Notes under the pieces: generated by a model
Told to the model about the DNA's origin: nothing
Databases searched by the model: none
The model's input: the letters and a program-made list of their open reading frames with translations, nothing else
Program-made: the position numbers and the translations under genes
Shown: positions 1 through 11,300 of the stretch, one piece after another
How positions within the stretch are numbered: position 1 is the stretch's first letter
Layout: each line of letters begins with the position of its first letter
DNA from: Phytophthora hibernalis
Taxonomy: Eukaryota; Oomycota; Peronosporomycetes; Peronosporales; Peronosporaceae
DNA: 64,000 nucleotides
Assembly (NCBI GenBank): GCA_012656075.1
Contig: JAAKBF010000078.1
Coordinates: 310,001 to 374,000 of the forward strand
Direction: 5' to 3'

Positions 1-805
1 CATGGTAGGATGGCCTTCTGTGAAGAAGCAGCAGCTTGGCTCGATGCAGACGAGAAGCGTATCGTGGCGCTTCACTGCAAGGTATTTTTATCTTGTTGAC
101 TACAGCAAGTTTTGAGTGGAAGTTGACATGGATTGGGCTATCTGTCATCAGGCCGGGAAGGGACGAGCTGGTATGATGGCGTGTATGCTTCTCATACGAA
201 TGGGCTTCGCGTCGTCTGCGACTGACGCGATCGACCGATACAATCGTGAACGCGTCCACGATCGCCGCGGCCTTACTGTCATCAGCCAAAAGAAATGGGT
301 GAACTACTATGCTGCTCTACATGCACAGTCTTCTGTGCCAGGACAATCCATCGTAGAGCCGGCATTCGCGATCAAAAGTTGACGTTGCGCAACACGCTGA
401 CTGCAGCCAAATTGCCCACGCTAAGATTGCGTATCTTCACGCTGAGCCCTGACGGGTCTCCCAAGACGCTGCTCCATCAAGAGATCGGTCCAAATGAGTT
501 TGAGATGCACGTGGAGATCCGTGGATGCATCGGGCTCGAGTTCTACCGCCAGCGTGTGAATGGATGCATGCGTGCCAAGCACTTCAAGATCTGGTTTAAC
601 ACCTACTTCCTCCAGCTTGGTACGAAGTGCACTCCTGTTGATGAGCTACGATAGGGTTCTAATCGTTTCTTTGGTAGACAAAGATACTGGGCGTGTTGTC
701 TTCTCTCGCTCAGAGATGGACTGGACGGCTCGAGACAAGAAATATCGTCTCCTGCCTGCCGCTTTCGAGTTGGAGATGATCGTTGAACGCTCCAATCATT
801 TGTAG
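1..805 (+). CDS. PTEN-like dual-specificity lipid phosphatase, 5' end missing
   Basis: Removes the 3-phosphate from phosphoinositides if it acts like PTEN. The first exon (1-81) ends in ALHCK, and a 70-nt GT..AG intron (82-151) joins it to AGKGRAG. The active-site loop therefore reads HCKAGKGRAG, with the catalytic Cys and Arg present; PTEN has Thr where this has the Ala after Arg. The helix after the loop and SQKKWVNYYAAL match the end of the PTEN phosphatase domain. A C2-like domain follows (IRGCIGLEFYRQ, FNTYFLQL). Its last strands are reached through a 58-nt intron (620-677, branch CTAAT) that joins the frames exactly, and the protein ends in FELEMIVERSNHL at 805. Between about 330 and 380 the frame changes by the equivalent of one lost base. 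No good intron fits there, so an indel is more likely. Start and N-terminus lie left of the window. Confidence 0.85.
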
Positions 806-927
806 GACACAACAAGCGACCTCACCTTTTAGATTCACTGAACGAATGAGGTGGCAATTGATTCACACGTGATCAAGCTTAGTATAGTAGTATATATATG
901 CCTCAGCATTAAACAGTAAATCCCAAT

Positions 928-1398
928 CTACTTCGGTTTGAAAGGCACCGCCGAGAAGGTGTCACTGAAGCGTTTGAACTCTGGGTGATAGTCGAAATTC
1001 TCCATGAGCACCACGATACCTTGAGCGTGACGCAACTTGGCTTCGTTGTACTGCCCCTCCATACTGTCCGTCGTCTCTGAGTACTTGCCAGCAAGAGGTT
1101 TGATCTTGCTTTCAAAGAGCGTGTTCCATTCACGGCACTCACGCAACTTGGAATCCAAGTCGTTCCGCCGCGTATTCAGTCGAAAGAGCTGCTCACCGTA
1201 TTCTTTCTTGCCCTTCTCATCAGCTTTGATCTCACGAGTCAGCATCTCGATTCGCATTTGCACACTTTCCAAGGCTCCACCGATGCCGCTGGTCACCCGA
1301 TTCATCTTGGCCGCATCCTTCGTCAACGTTAGCTGCTGAGAGATCCCTGATGCGTACTTCAGCCGAGGCAAGCCTCGACCCGATGGGACTGTATTCAT
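928..1398 (-). CDS. Small coiled-coil protein, function unknown
   Basis: A single-exon frame of 156 residues from a true ATG at 1398; the open frame runs further upstream only through non-ATG codons. After a short basic N-terminus (MNTVPSGRGLPRL) most of the protein is charged and helical (EMLTREIKADEKGKKEYGEQ, RNDLDSKLRECREW), as expected for a coiled coil. It ends in an aromatic and proline-containing tail (DYHPEFKRFSD, AVPFKPK). No catalytic motif, signal peptide or membrane segment is visible. The composition resembles small axonemal or basal-body coiled-coil proteins, and the next gene on the same strand is a degenerate EF-hand protein of a kind also found in flagella. That association is only a guess and I do not recognise the family. 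Confidence 0.6.
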   Translation of the reverse strand: MNTVPSGRGLPRLKYASGISQQLTLTKDAAKMNRVTSGIGGALESVQMRIEMLTREIKADEKGKKEYGEQLFRLNTRRNDLDSKLRECREWNTLFESKIKPLAGKYSETTDSMEGQYNEAKLRHAQGIVVLMENFDYHPEFKRFSDTFSAVPFKPK

Positions 1399-1671
1399 GA
1401 CAATGCAACCAGTTCGAAGGTGTTGTGACAAATGCAAATACGTCGGCGGTGAAGGACAAGATGCAGAAGCTCTCGATGAGTTCTAAAATTGGTGAACCAC
1501 CAAGTATTTTCAGCAACCACATACACTGTAAATTGAGCAGGTTGAAGTTGATGTGCTACGTTTGACTCGATCACAAAGCGTACATGTAGTTCAGTCAGCA
1601 TATTTATTGAATAAAGAGTTCTGCGCAATTCAGTGTAACATCCTCGATCTCGTTCTGTCTAGGTAAGGTCA

Positions 1672-4600
1672 TCAATGTGTGATTGGGTTTGCGTACCTGC
1701 CTCCATCGCTCTCGTGGTACTGTCCGTCTTCGCAGAACGTCACGGACCGACGCATGTCCATTTCCACGTCCTTTTCTTTGCTGAAAGAGCTAGGAGCCGA
1801 ATAATCACCTATCTGCGCGAGGTTGGTGAAGAAGTCGAGCAGACCAGGTGAAGAAATGAAGCCGCTATCTCCTGTATCCACGCTGCTTGCCACGAACTGT
1901 TGCTCGTGTAAATCCAGGTCAAGTCCAAGGCGGTAGCACACGTGCTTGATGTCGCTGGCACGACACATTGCTTCAAACTGACCATTGTCGATGGGCACAA
2001 CCATTTCGCGTGACGCCAGACCCTTGAAAGCATGCCTCACAAGAACTGCAGCACTCTGAAGTCCGTAGTCGGAATTTAGGAGATCCTTCAGTCTGCTATC
2101 TTGGAGGAGTTTGCGTCGAACGGTTATCGCGCTTCCAGCAAACACGTCTGCGTTTGGCAATGACGAGGGTTTGGAGAATAGCCCTGTCGTCGTTGGTAGA
2201 ACCGAACTGTGGATGTCGAGACTTGCATTCAGCTTCCGCCCACTTGGTCGCTGGGGCTGCTGGTACGGGTTCGTTGAAAATGTGGATGGGGGCCATTGCC
2301 CGATGACGTCGGTGCCAAGGATAACTCCTTTGTGACCTCGCCAAGAAGCTCACTAATGCGACGCAAGACGTCCAAAAAGGCCAAGCCATGTTCCGGTCGT
2401 AGTGAGGGTACAGTTCATCCACGAGCTCCTGCGCCGCTGGAGCACCAGCCGGAAAATGCAGGTTCAAGCGAGAGGTGAGCAAGATTTCAACAAGATCCTC
2501 CTTGGTAACTTGGCCACGAGCATCAGCACGGCGGTGCAAATCGAGCGCAGTCTTCAAATCGCTGCGTCGCTCTAGTAAATCCTGTAGTACACCGACTAGA
2601 GCGATGCGGTGCCTTTGCTCCTGTCGCGACTTGGCATCATTAACTGCTGTCGGTCTTTTTGGTGGTTGGATCGGGGTATGCTGGCTATTAATCTCGTCAG
2701 CAATTCGGATGGATGATCTGGCAGCGGGGTGGTCTTGGACCATGCGTCGGCGAGGACAGTTCCAAAGAGCGTCGTTATTACGGGGTCTTGGTTGAGCGAA
2801 GATGTAGCATCTGTAGGAGGTCCACGTTCTTCGTAGGGAGCCAACAGGACTGATGTGGTGGATAAATGTTTCTTGCGTTTTTGGGGAAAGTAGATCGCTG
2901 CAGAGCGCACCAAGGTGGTCTTCGAGCGAATAGTACGGGATCTGATCGGGTGGTGCAGTAGATTGTTCATGTCGATCTCGGATGAGAGCTTCAATTGCAG
3001 CATGCTTGTCCGCGATAGAGGCTAGGATGCCTAATTCATGAGTGGCCTGGAGCATTTCAGTCGTGGAGATCGTGCTAGTCTGATTGATATCCATCCGCTT
3101 GCAAATTGCCTGTAGACGTGGCAGGTCCTCCAACATTTTTTCCAGAACCTTTTGAACCGATCGTGGTAGGTGGCTACGTTGTGCAGATCCATCAATAGAG
3201 AGTCCTGGTAGCTGCTGCAACGATGTCGAATCACAGTGCTGGGTGGCGAAGCTGTTCAGGTGATCATAGAAGTCTTGCGCTGTGATATATCCACGACCTT
3301 GGGTATCTAAATTCCAAAAAGTGCCTCAACATCGGCGTACCGCACCAGTAGGTTCAAGTGCACGAGGCTTTGGCGAAATTGGCCACGTGAAATATGGCCA
3401 AAGCGATCACCAGGAAATACACTTTGCGTAGAAGATGCAGATAATTGACCAAGCTGCTTCAACTGCTGTAACTTGGCTAAAATTCGTGCTTCCAGTGCTG
3501 GAGGTGGCTTACCCGTGGAGAAAAATGGATCTTGTCGCCGATGTTGGTGCTCAAGATACACATCGCTATCTCCAGTAGTCACCCCTCGTGGACTTGTTGT
3601 CGCTGTTGGAAAGTGGGGTTCGCTCTCCCTTCTGCGATCGTCACATATTTTGACAATGGTGCGACTCGCTTCAGCATTCCTGAAACAAAACAAGTAGCAG
3701 CACTCAGTTTTCTACTAGAGCTAGCCCTAATGCATCGCAATCTGTAGAACGCACCTCTCCTGTGTGGATTTCCCTGCTGGATACGCTGAGGTGCCAGTAT
3801 TAACAGGGCTATATACCGTTGGTTGTACTGTTTTCCGTCCGAGACGAATCGGCGATAATCCAACGTACCCAACGGAGGTACCCGGCACTCCTGGAGATGC
3901 CTTTGATTTCATAGTTGTACGATCGGCTGCCTTCAGAGCCTCAACAAGTGGGGCAACTCCAATCATACCAGAAGCGGGATCCCTGTACCGATGATAGATA
4001 AGCAGTAAGTATTCATCAAACAAAATATCCTAACAGCATTGGTACTTACGAAAATGGCAAGAGACGAACACGAAGAGCTGCGAAGTCGGCATTGCTAAGC
4101 GTGATACCACAGCGCAGCAAGCACTCACGGAAATTCTCCGGAGATAGATGGTATTGTCCAATTCGTTCATACTGCAGGAACATAGGTTGTAACTTGTCGA
4201 ATACTGCAATGAGCGAGTCCCAAACTCGAGCGTTACCCACTCCCACAACCGGGGAGAGACTTGTCGAGAGTTTGAAGGCAGTGCTTGCACTCGGCGATCA
4301 ATCCCATCCTTTTCATGAAACAACGACAGAAACTCGGCGTACTTGATGGCAAAAGCGTTCCCGTTGCCACCCCGCCCACGCCACCGTCCGTTGCTGGCAC
4401 CATCTCGTGTATATTCCTTCACACCCTCGCCCAGTGCCGTATACAGCTTTTGTACTCGCGCGTGGTAAGAAACACGCCGATATGACTCAGTGCAAGCTCT
4501 AGTTCCTCCGGGTTGATCTTGCCAGAGCTCATGACATCCATTTTCAGAAAAATCTGGCGGAGCTTCTCGCTGTTTTGCGCAACAGACGTCGAAATCCGCT

Positions 4601-5377
4601 GCCACAGCGCTTCCCCTCCACCAACCGAGTTCCTTGACCGCTGGGATAGACATCACCTTCGCCCCTCTTTGACCCCTGTTGTCATTGCTATTGACATTAC
4701 TCGTGTTAAGAGTAGCTTGGGTGGCGTAAGGAGTTGCCATGGGTGCGCGGGGGACGAGTATTGAATGTGTTTGTCCATCGACAACGAAGACATTGAGGAC
4801 GTCACTTGCGACGTCTGATTTTGGTAACTTGCTCGCATGAGCTGTAAAGACCACTCGGTCATGATACGGCAGAAGAGATCGATATCTGAGTGAACAGACA
4901 ACCCACCCACGTTAGTACTTTATCTTGATAAGATGTCTTCCCACATTTACGCACCTAGCTTGCGTGTTTGAGTGGGACAAAACACCAGGTAGAGTTCCTT
5001 TGCCCTCTCTAGATCTCGTTCGTAGTGCGATTCCTGGTAAGACCCATCAGCTTGTGAAGAAGAAGAAGAAACGATCTCCAAACGAGTGACGGCTAACTGA
5101 AACTCGCGGAGGTCGAGGTGGCCATCGCCATTGAGGCTAAATCGGCGAAGCACGTCGTCGGGTTTCATTGGAGACCGCGAGAAGCGGTGCACCTCGTTCG
5201 CGAAATACTTCATGAGCTGCTGGTTGGACATCAGCTGATGGTACTGCTGCCAGTCTAAGGGGTTCGTGCATCATTACGCAAGTTAGTCCACAGAGTGCTG
5301 AACGATTGATGGCGGACAGCAGTCTTCCACGTACCAGCAGTGCTCATTTGGTCGATCTTGTTCCGTGTCTTCGTCAT
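1672..5377 (-). CDS. Multi-EF-hand calcium-binding protein (EFCAB6-like), multi-exon
   Basis: A chain of coding blocks on the minus strand (about 5377-5330, 5256-4947, 4910-4046, 4023-3727, 3693-3307, 3220-2096 and 2160-1672) separated by short introns. The probable start is MTKTRNKIDQMSTA at 5377; a GTACGT intron joins it in frame to DWQQYHQLMSNQQ. The clearest EF-hand loop is FSLNGDGHLDLREF, with Ser instead of Asp at loop position 1. Weaker helix-loop-helix units are RMDINQTSTISTTEM and YHRYRDPASGMIG. Repeated phrases such as VDELYPHYDRNMAW and FRECLLRCGITLSNADF fit a long protein made of many degenerate EF-hand pairs, as in EFCAB6. Several frame changes inside coding blocks (for example around 2370 and 2820) look like indels. 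Exon borders are approximate and the exact start is not certain. Calcium sensing in flagella is possible but unproven. Confidence 0.65.
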
Positions 5378-5756
5378 CCTGCGGGCTTACAGTGTCGTTC
5401 GCGGGAAGCTGACCGAGAGTACGCAGGCTAGGGAGCGCCGCGTCAAAAGGAGTCTCGGGTGCAGCGAACCTGCTCTTCCGCCGTCAAGCATTTAGACTGC
5501 TTATTTTAAGATCGAAACTCCTGGGAAGCCGCATTTCCTCGACAGCACGATGCTGACACCCTGCATGGATCACAATGTGTGTTTTCAAGAACGACATCTC
5601 TCCTGCTCGCCGATGCCAATCAAGTCCCTGCACCACGTCCCTCATCACAACAATCCCCCTCTTGGACACTAAACAGTAAGACAGCACGACAAAGCCAAAT
5701 AGTCACATATTATCCTGCAGTCTTCTCACCTCTTGACGAGGGTCGAGTCCAGTCCA

Positions 5757-6407
5757 TCACCGCTTCCGGGACACGCGCAGCTTGGCCGCCGTCTTGGAAT
5801 AAATAGTGCTCATGAGGCTGGACAGGTGCGACGGCCGCTCCAGAAGGAACTGCTCGTAGTCGTCCTCCGAGTAGAACAGGTCGGCCGGGTCGTAGGCCTC
5901 CTGCGGCAGCACGCGCACCTGCGGCTCGTCCTGGAACGACACGCTCTTCTTGGCGTGTCTGTGCCTCCGCTCCACCTCCGCGTCCCCGCCCAAGCTCTGG
6001 TAGTAGAGCGCCGTGACCCAGCGCACGATCTCCTTGCGCTGGTGGATGCGCAGCGCCACGACGCGACCCGACGCCTTGGCGCGCACGTACAGACACTCGT
6101 GGTCAAAGCCGAAGACGCTCTCGTTGGGCGCCGCGGGCTGCATCTGCAGCGGCAGCTGGTCCAGCGGCGGCGTCTTGCGCTTGTAGTCGGTGCGGCGCCA
6201 GTACAGCAGCAGCGTGTCGCCGCGCAGCACGCCGTAGAGCCAGCGCGAGAAGACCTTGGTCTTGGCGCTCGCGCGGCCCTCGGGCGTGGCCACGGAGCAC
6301 GGGGAGGAGGCTGATAGTGAGCGCTTGCGTTGCTTCTCGCCGTCTTCTTCCACGCGCACGAAGCCGGCCATGGAGTGGGGAGACGAAGAGGAAGCTTTAA
6401 GTGCCAT
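5757..6407 (-). CDS. PH-domain protein
   Basis: An uninterrupted 216-residue frame starting at the ATG at 6407; a second ATG at 6371 is an alternative. Residues about 52-140 have PH-domain character: a first strand ending in a basic, aromatic turn (VFSRWLYGVLRGDTLLLYWR), an exposed basic loop (RRTDYKRK), a central strand (GFDHECLYVRAK) and the closing amphipathic helix with its Trp (RKEIVRWVTALYYQS). Such domains bind phosphoinositides or proteins at membranes. The remaining C-terminal third is acidic and then basic (YDPADLFYSEDDYEQFLLE, KTAAKLRVSRKR) without a known motif. The coding strand is very GC-rich. A long open frame on the opposite strand is its shadow. The partner and pathway cannot be read from the sequence. 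Confidence 0.75.
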   Translation of the reverse strand: MALKASSSSPHSMAGFVRVEEDGEKQRKRSLSASSPCSVATPEGRASAKTKVFSRWLYGVLRGDTLLLYWRRTDYKRKTPPLDQLPLQMQPAAPNESVFGFDHECLYVRAKASGRVVALRIHQRKEIVRWVTALYYQSLGGDAEVERRHRHAKKSVSFQDEPQVRVLPQEAYDPADLFYSEDDYEQFLLERPSHLSSLMSTIYSKTAAKLRVSRKR

Positions 6408-6502
6408 CTTCTGATACTACTAGGGTTTGTGCAAAACCCTAACGGAGTGCGCGCGTCTCGGCAGATTGCGAAGTGAGGCCCAGCACCTCCGCGTATGGCT
6501 GG

Positions 6503-6726
6503 ATGGCTTGTTTCTGGCACTGGCCTCTGTCTCAGTACGTCAACGCCGCGCTAATACAGTACGAGGCCTACTTGGATTCCAAGTTGGAACTACGATGGTA
6601 TTCGGCAGCCACGAGGAAAGTGGAGACCAAGTGGGACGACGGCGAGCGGCTGCGTTGATGGAGGAGCGTAGCCGACGCCTCGCTCAGATTTATGCAGGCT
6701 TCAAGGCGAGTGTTTTGTCGTCTTGA
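6503..6726 (+). CDS. Possible small helical protein of about 75 residues, with frame change
   Basis: From an ATG at 6503 a frame runs through HWPLSQYVNAALIQYEAYLD and WYSAATRKVETKWDDGERLR to a stop at 6658. The next frame over, reached by supplying one base near 6654, continues as LMEERSRRLAQIYAGFKASV and stops at 6726. The joined product would be a short amphipathic, aromatic-rich helical protein. This one-base pattern matches frame changes in clear genes elsewhere in the window, which is the main reason to list it. It sits just upstream of the divergent PH gene. I do not recognise a family and the call may be wrong. Confidence 0.3.
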
Positions 6727-7343
6727 CTCGAAGCCTTGAAGGCTTACATGTAGCTTTCGCGGCGTCGCGATTGCAGTAGTGCGTCGCAAAGGGATAAGCC
6801 CAAGATTCAGCGACGCTTTTGGTTTTGGTATTCAGCCCATCGATGTTCCGCCACCGTGAAAGGGAATTCACCCACGTCGACTCGACGTGCGGACGTGGGT
6901 ACAACAAAGCACTGGTTACGGGGCATTTGGCTGATGCGACGCAGGCCAACACTGCTGCAGGACTGAATGAATGCGAAGAGGGTCTCCGCTGCTCAAGACC
7001 CGCGATGGATGGATTTTTGGTTCGAGATTCTCGAGTCGACACCAAAACCCTACATCTGCTTCAACTCTCGAGCTTTGTCTGTCAAACGCATGAATATCGA
7101 CTACATGTACATGTACGATATCCATAATACGATGAAACCTGCCGACGCAGGTGAAGACCGTTAAAAAGCTCTGACACGTCACTTTCGGTATCTGCTTCTC
7201 TCTGCCGACGTATTATAAAAGTCGAAGCGCACTCCTTGTATACTATTATACAAGTGTATAGTATACACATATTGTATTGTAAAGATTGCACCGTATTTTC
7301 AGCCAATTGCGAGCCACCTGAAAAGCTCCCCACAACGTTGAAA
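6727..7343. other. Intergenic region upstream of EMC4
   Basis: I see no supported gene here. It holds copies of the palindrome TACATGTA at about 6745 and an overlapping pair at about 7102-7115, and an AT-rich stretch near 7240-7280 (TATACTATTATACAAGTG) that may belong to the EMC4 promoter. Confidence 0.5.
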
Positions 7344-8036
7344 ATGGAGCAGCGCAAGTGGCACGTGCAGCTCAACGAGGGCCGCGAGAGCGACCTGCCG
7401 CACCGATTAGAACCCGTGGGCTACTGCAGGGCGTCTCGTCCAAGGTACATTCCCCTCCCTAACCCCCTGTCGTCTTCCTCCGCCTTCTAACACCTTCCTA
7501 TTCCCAGGACTCGAACGGAGCCATCGCTAAGACGGCCACCAACACGTCGGAGCTCAAGAAGAAGGTGCGGAGAAGAGAGTGATGGTCTTAGTCAATTCCA
7601 CTAATGCAGTACAATTGCAGCGCGCCATGGAGATCGGCATGGGTCCGTTCAAGAGCCTGCTGCAGACGGGCTTCATGATGTGGATGAGCGGCAACTCCAT
7701 CAACATCTTCAGCATCATGATCACGGGCATGATCATCATGAACACGGCCAAGTCCTCTTCAACATGAACAACGGTACGTTTAATTGGGTGCTTGGGGCGT
7801 TTTGAGGCTGACGGTTTTCTTTGGTTGCAGCTTTTGCGCCTGTGAATGACGGAGTCATCGACCTACTGCAGCCCAAGGCCGTGTATATGGCTGGCAGTGT
7901 GGTGGGCGCCGCCATGGGCGTGTACAAGTGCTCCAACATGGGGCTGCTGCCGACCACGAGCGCCGACTGGACGTGGCTGCTGCCTATCAAGCATGCGGTG
8001 GAGACGTCGTCGTTCGCGCACAGCCTCAGCCAGTAG
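7344..8036 (+). CDS. EMC4: ER membrane protein complex subunit 4 (EMC4), with two frameshifts
   Basis: A subunit of the ER membrane complex, which inserts transmembrane helices. The N-terminus MEQRKWHVQLNEG has the RKW start typical of the family. The core GPFKSLLQTGFMMWMSGNSI and NIFSIMITGMIIMNTAKS is the first pair of membrane segments. The end, AVYMAGSVVGAAMGVYKC then SNMGLLPTTSADWTWLL, matches the family signature GLLPTxxSDW. Introns are 7445-7507 (branch CTAAC), 7565-7620 (branch CTAAT) and 7774-7830. Two places need one extra base to stay in frame: near 7424, between PVGY and LQGVSSKDSNGA, and near 7755, between NTAKS and FNMNNAF. The conserved protein on both sides makes consensus errors more likely than a true pseudogene. 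The convergent neighbour on the other strand ends about 290 bp downstream. Confidence 0.88.
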
Positions 8037-8327
8037 CGACTGCTACTTGTGGTGCAATGACAAGCGAGCTCTTTTGCGATGTAAGTTAGCTTTACTCATT
8101 GTTTTTCAATTAGGACACGTCACTGCAGTACGCAGGAAGGAGCATGCCCGCCGACACACGAAAAATCCTCAAAACTCGGCGGCCGTCCCCATCAAAACGC
8201 TTCTACAACAGCTAAGCTGCATTTATAACCACTTCAACCCGCTGATGATGTAGCTCCAGACGCCACTGCTGCCGTGTTTCGCTGGATAAACTTGAAAATT
8301 GGTCCTCTCTTGGGAGGAGAGGGAAGT

Positions 8328-11300
8328 CTACGACACGTTGCGGCCACTTGTCTGCGGCGGACAACGGTACTCCTCGGGGAGAAGCGACCGCTGCAGTGCA
8401 TTGAACGCGAACACTCTCCGGCCGGTGTTTTTCAGCGCGTTCTCAATACGTACACCCTCAGAACGCATGACCGACACAATACCCGCCTTCTTCTGCTCGC
8501 GGAGGCCGTGGTGTTGTACAAGAATGCGACCCTGTTCCAACGTGACCGACATACCTGTTCGATCCTTGGCAGACTTGCACACTGTCACACGTCCGCCGGA
8601 AATGCTGCGGCACAAATCCGAACTCAGCTGTAGGATCTCCGGGCGCTTCTTTCGAGCCTGCCTTCCAGCCGTTCCGATTAACTTATCCAGCTCTCCCATA
8701 ATGCGGTGTACTTCATCGCGCGAAGGACCCATCAGAGGAACGACCGCTTGCGATCGTCGACTTTCAGTCGAATTGTCTCGCTGTCGCTCCTGCTTCTGCA
8801 TCGTTTGCATCTGCCGCATTGACGTGTAGTTGCAGTATCGATCGCAGTAGCTACGAAGCGTCTTGAGGCTGTTGGCATTGATCACGTCCTGCAGTCTTGT
8901 CACGGAAGAGCCTGTGTTGTTCGCTAGTGTCTGCTTCTCATTGATGCCTTGCGTGAATAGCACAGGACACACCTTGATGGGTCCACCGTGACGCAGCGAT
9001 TTCGTTAACTTCACCTTGCCGGATCGAAGCTTGACGCGAATCACCAGATTGGTAAACTGGAACAACTTGTCTACCGATGCAGGAGCCAAAGACTGCACGC
9101 CATCCCAGTTGCCACCAGGTCCGCCCAGCAGCCGATGGTTACGCGCTTTGATGAACGTACTCAGCAGCCGCTGACCAACTCCGCTAAATGACGACTGAGA
9201 CGACAAGAGGGTGTCTCTGGACGATGGCCCATCGTCGCCACTCTCTGAATCACCCGCGTTGGCCGAGCTTGTCTCCGAAAGCGCATCATCGATACTCGTA
9301 AACACATCGACGTCGATAACACCGCCGATGCCATTTGAGTTCGTAGAGTTTGTCGAGTTGGATGACGCCGCAGACTCGAGTGATTCCAGATGCATGGACT
9401 GACGCTGTTTCACCTTTTGTTCAAGACGCTTTTCGTCGCCATCGCTGTTTGCAGCGCCACGACTGCTGCAGCTTGCCTCTGACGGACCAGAGGTCGGACT
9501 GTGTTTCGATTCCTCTTCGATGCGGAACGATGCAGACCGAGGAGACTTGGCACGGATGACCTCTTCGTCCGTCTCACCAATTTCCTCTTGTTCGTCTACC
9601 AATACGAAGCGGATGTTGCGCAACTCGTTGACAGCACCAGCCATATCCTCCAGCATACCTGCCTCGTTACCGTGCGTCGACACCAAACTCTCCACGTCAA
9701 ACAAAAACCCAAGTTTGCTGAGCTGTTCCAGCATTGCTTGACCTTGCTCTGGACAAGCGTTCTGTAATGACAAGTCGACCTTGCGTGTAAAAGCAGTCAC
9801 CAGCGCTGCTACAGCCTGAGGAAGCACACATCCATGCGCTTGCCCAGAACCCACTCGACATCGTCGGCCTTCTGTTCATCCTCCGTCCAGAGCGGAACTT
9901 GGTGGTGTGCAGCAGTCGATCCCTGTGCCTCACGCACACGCGGCTTAAGCTTTGCGTGCTGCTCCTCAAGACCGAAAATGCCGCCGTTCTTAAATTTGTA
10001 AACGTGAGCTGCCATGGCACCCACGGTCACAATGTCGTACACGGCAGCACCAGCATTCACCTCCGTAGCACCGCTGCCGCCGCTGCCAACACTAGTTTGA
10101 GCAACTGCGTCGGCGTTGCCCACCCACATTTCCTGCAGATGCAGGTTGATCGGGAGGAATCGCAACTGTGAGTTCTTCTTCTCTGTACTAGCCTTGAAGA
10201 ACATTTTTCGCTGATCGCGAACCACGTACACGCGGCGTAATCGACGGAGAAGCTCCACATACTCCTTACGTTCGTTGCATCGGTGCAGCATCCACTCGCG
10301 GCAACGGTTTAAGTCACCATCGTCCTGAATTTGCTGGATCAAATTCTCATAGATACCGCGGTCGGAACCCTTTTGTCGCTGACGGTCATACGCTTCCAAG
10401 CGCGCGAGGTCGTTCTCGGCAATCAGTAGCTCCTTCGTACGATACCGGATGATGATCTCCAGGATTTGGCGAGGGATCCAGTTGCTGAATCGGCTTTCAG
10501 TCAGGTCCTCCACAACTAACAAGCCCTGCTCGCGAATATGATACTGCTTGCTAATCGCCGGCGCTGCAGCGTGAATGCCACCTTCAACGCCATTGAATCC
10601 GTACTTCACGCCCGCCGCCTTGGGGATCACAGTATTCACCAGCAGCTTGGGCGGTGCTGCGTTAGGGCCGAAGTGTTTGTATGAGTCCTCCGTAGCTGTA
10701 AGCATAGTTTGTTCGGTACGCGCGCCTGCCGTCACCAAAGTACCTGTAGACACGGTGAACTCGGCAACAACTCTAAGGCTGTGAGGCACCACAGATGACC
10801 CCGAGTTCGACTCGGACCTGGTTCCGCCCGAGCCTGTGGCATCGAAGGTAGAACCCGGAGACTCCATCTCAAACAGCTCGTCAATAACCTGCGAGCTCTG
10901 GAAACCACCAAACGCTTCCATCTCGACCATAGACGAATCCAGCGTGCCTTGACTGTCCTCCTCATCGAAATCGCGACTGCTTTGCGTGCGCTCCATAGCA
11001 GCCAGCACCTCAGCTGCAGTCATCTCTGAATGATCTTCTTGGTTAACGGATGCAGGAGCAGAATTCAGTGCATACACCACCATGCGAATCTTTTCGGCGG
11101 AGGTGCCGACTGGGATACGAGGCACGGACAGGAACGTGTACAGATAGCGCTGCTGGTGGGGAAGCACAACCGGTGCCAGGTCCTTCACGCTAGCCATCAC
11201 CGTATCGGTGTTGCTGATTTGACGCCACGCCGTGGACGTGCTATCTCTTCCACCATCTACTTCCAGTCGCTGGAGGGCGATAAAGCATCCGTGAGAGAAG

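Noticed and set aside
5733..6314. 193-residue plus-strand open frame
   Set aside because: Antisense shadow of the GC-rich PH-domain gene; low-complexity Arg/Leu/His composition.
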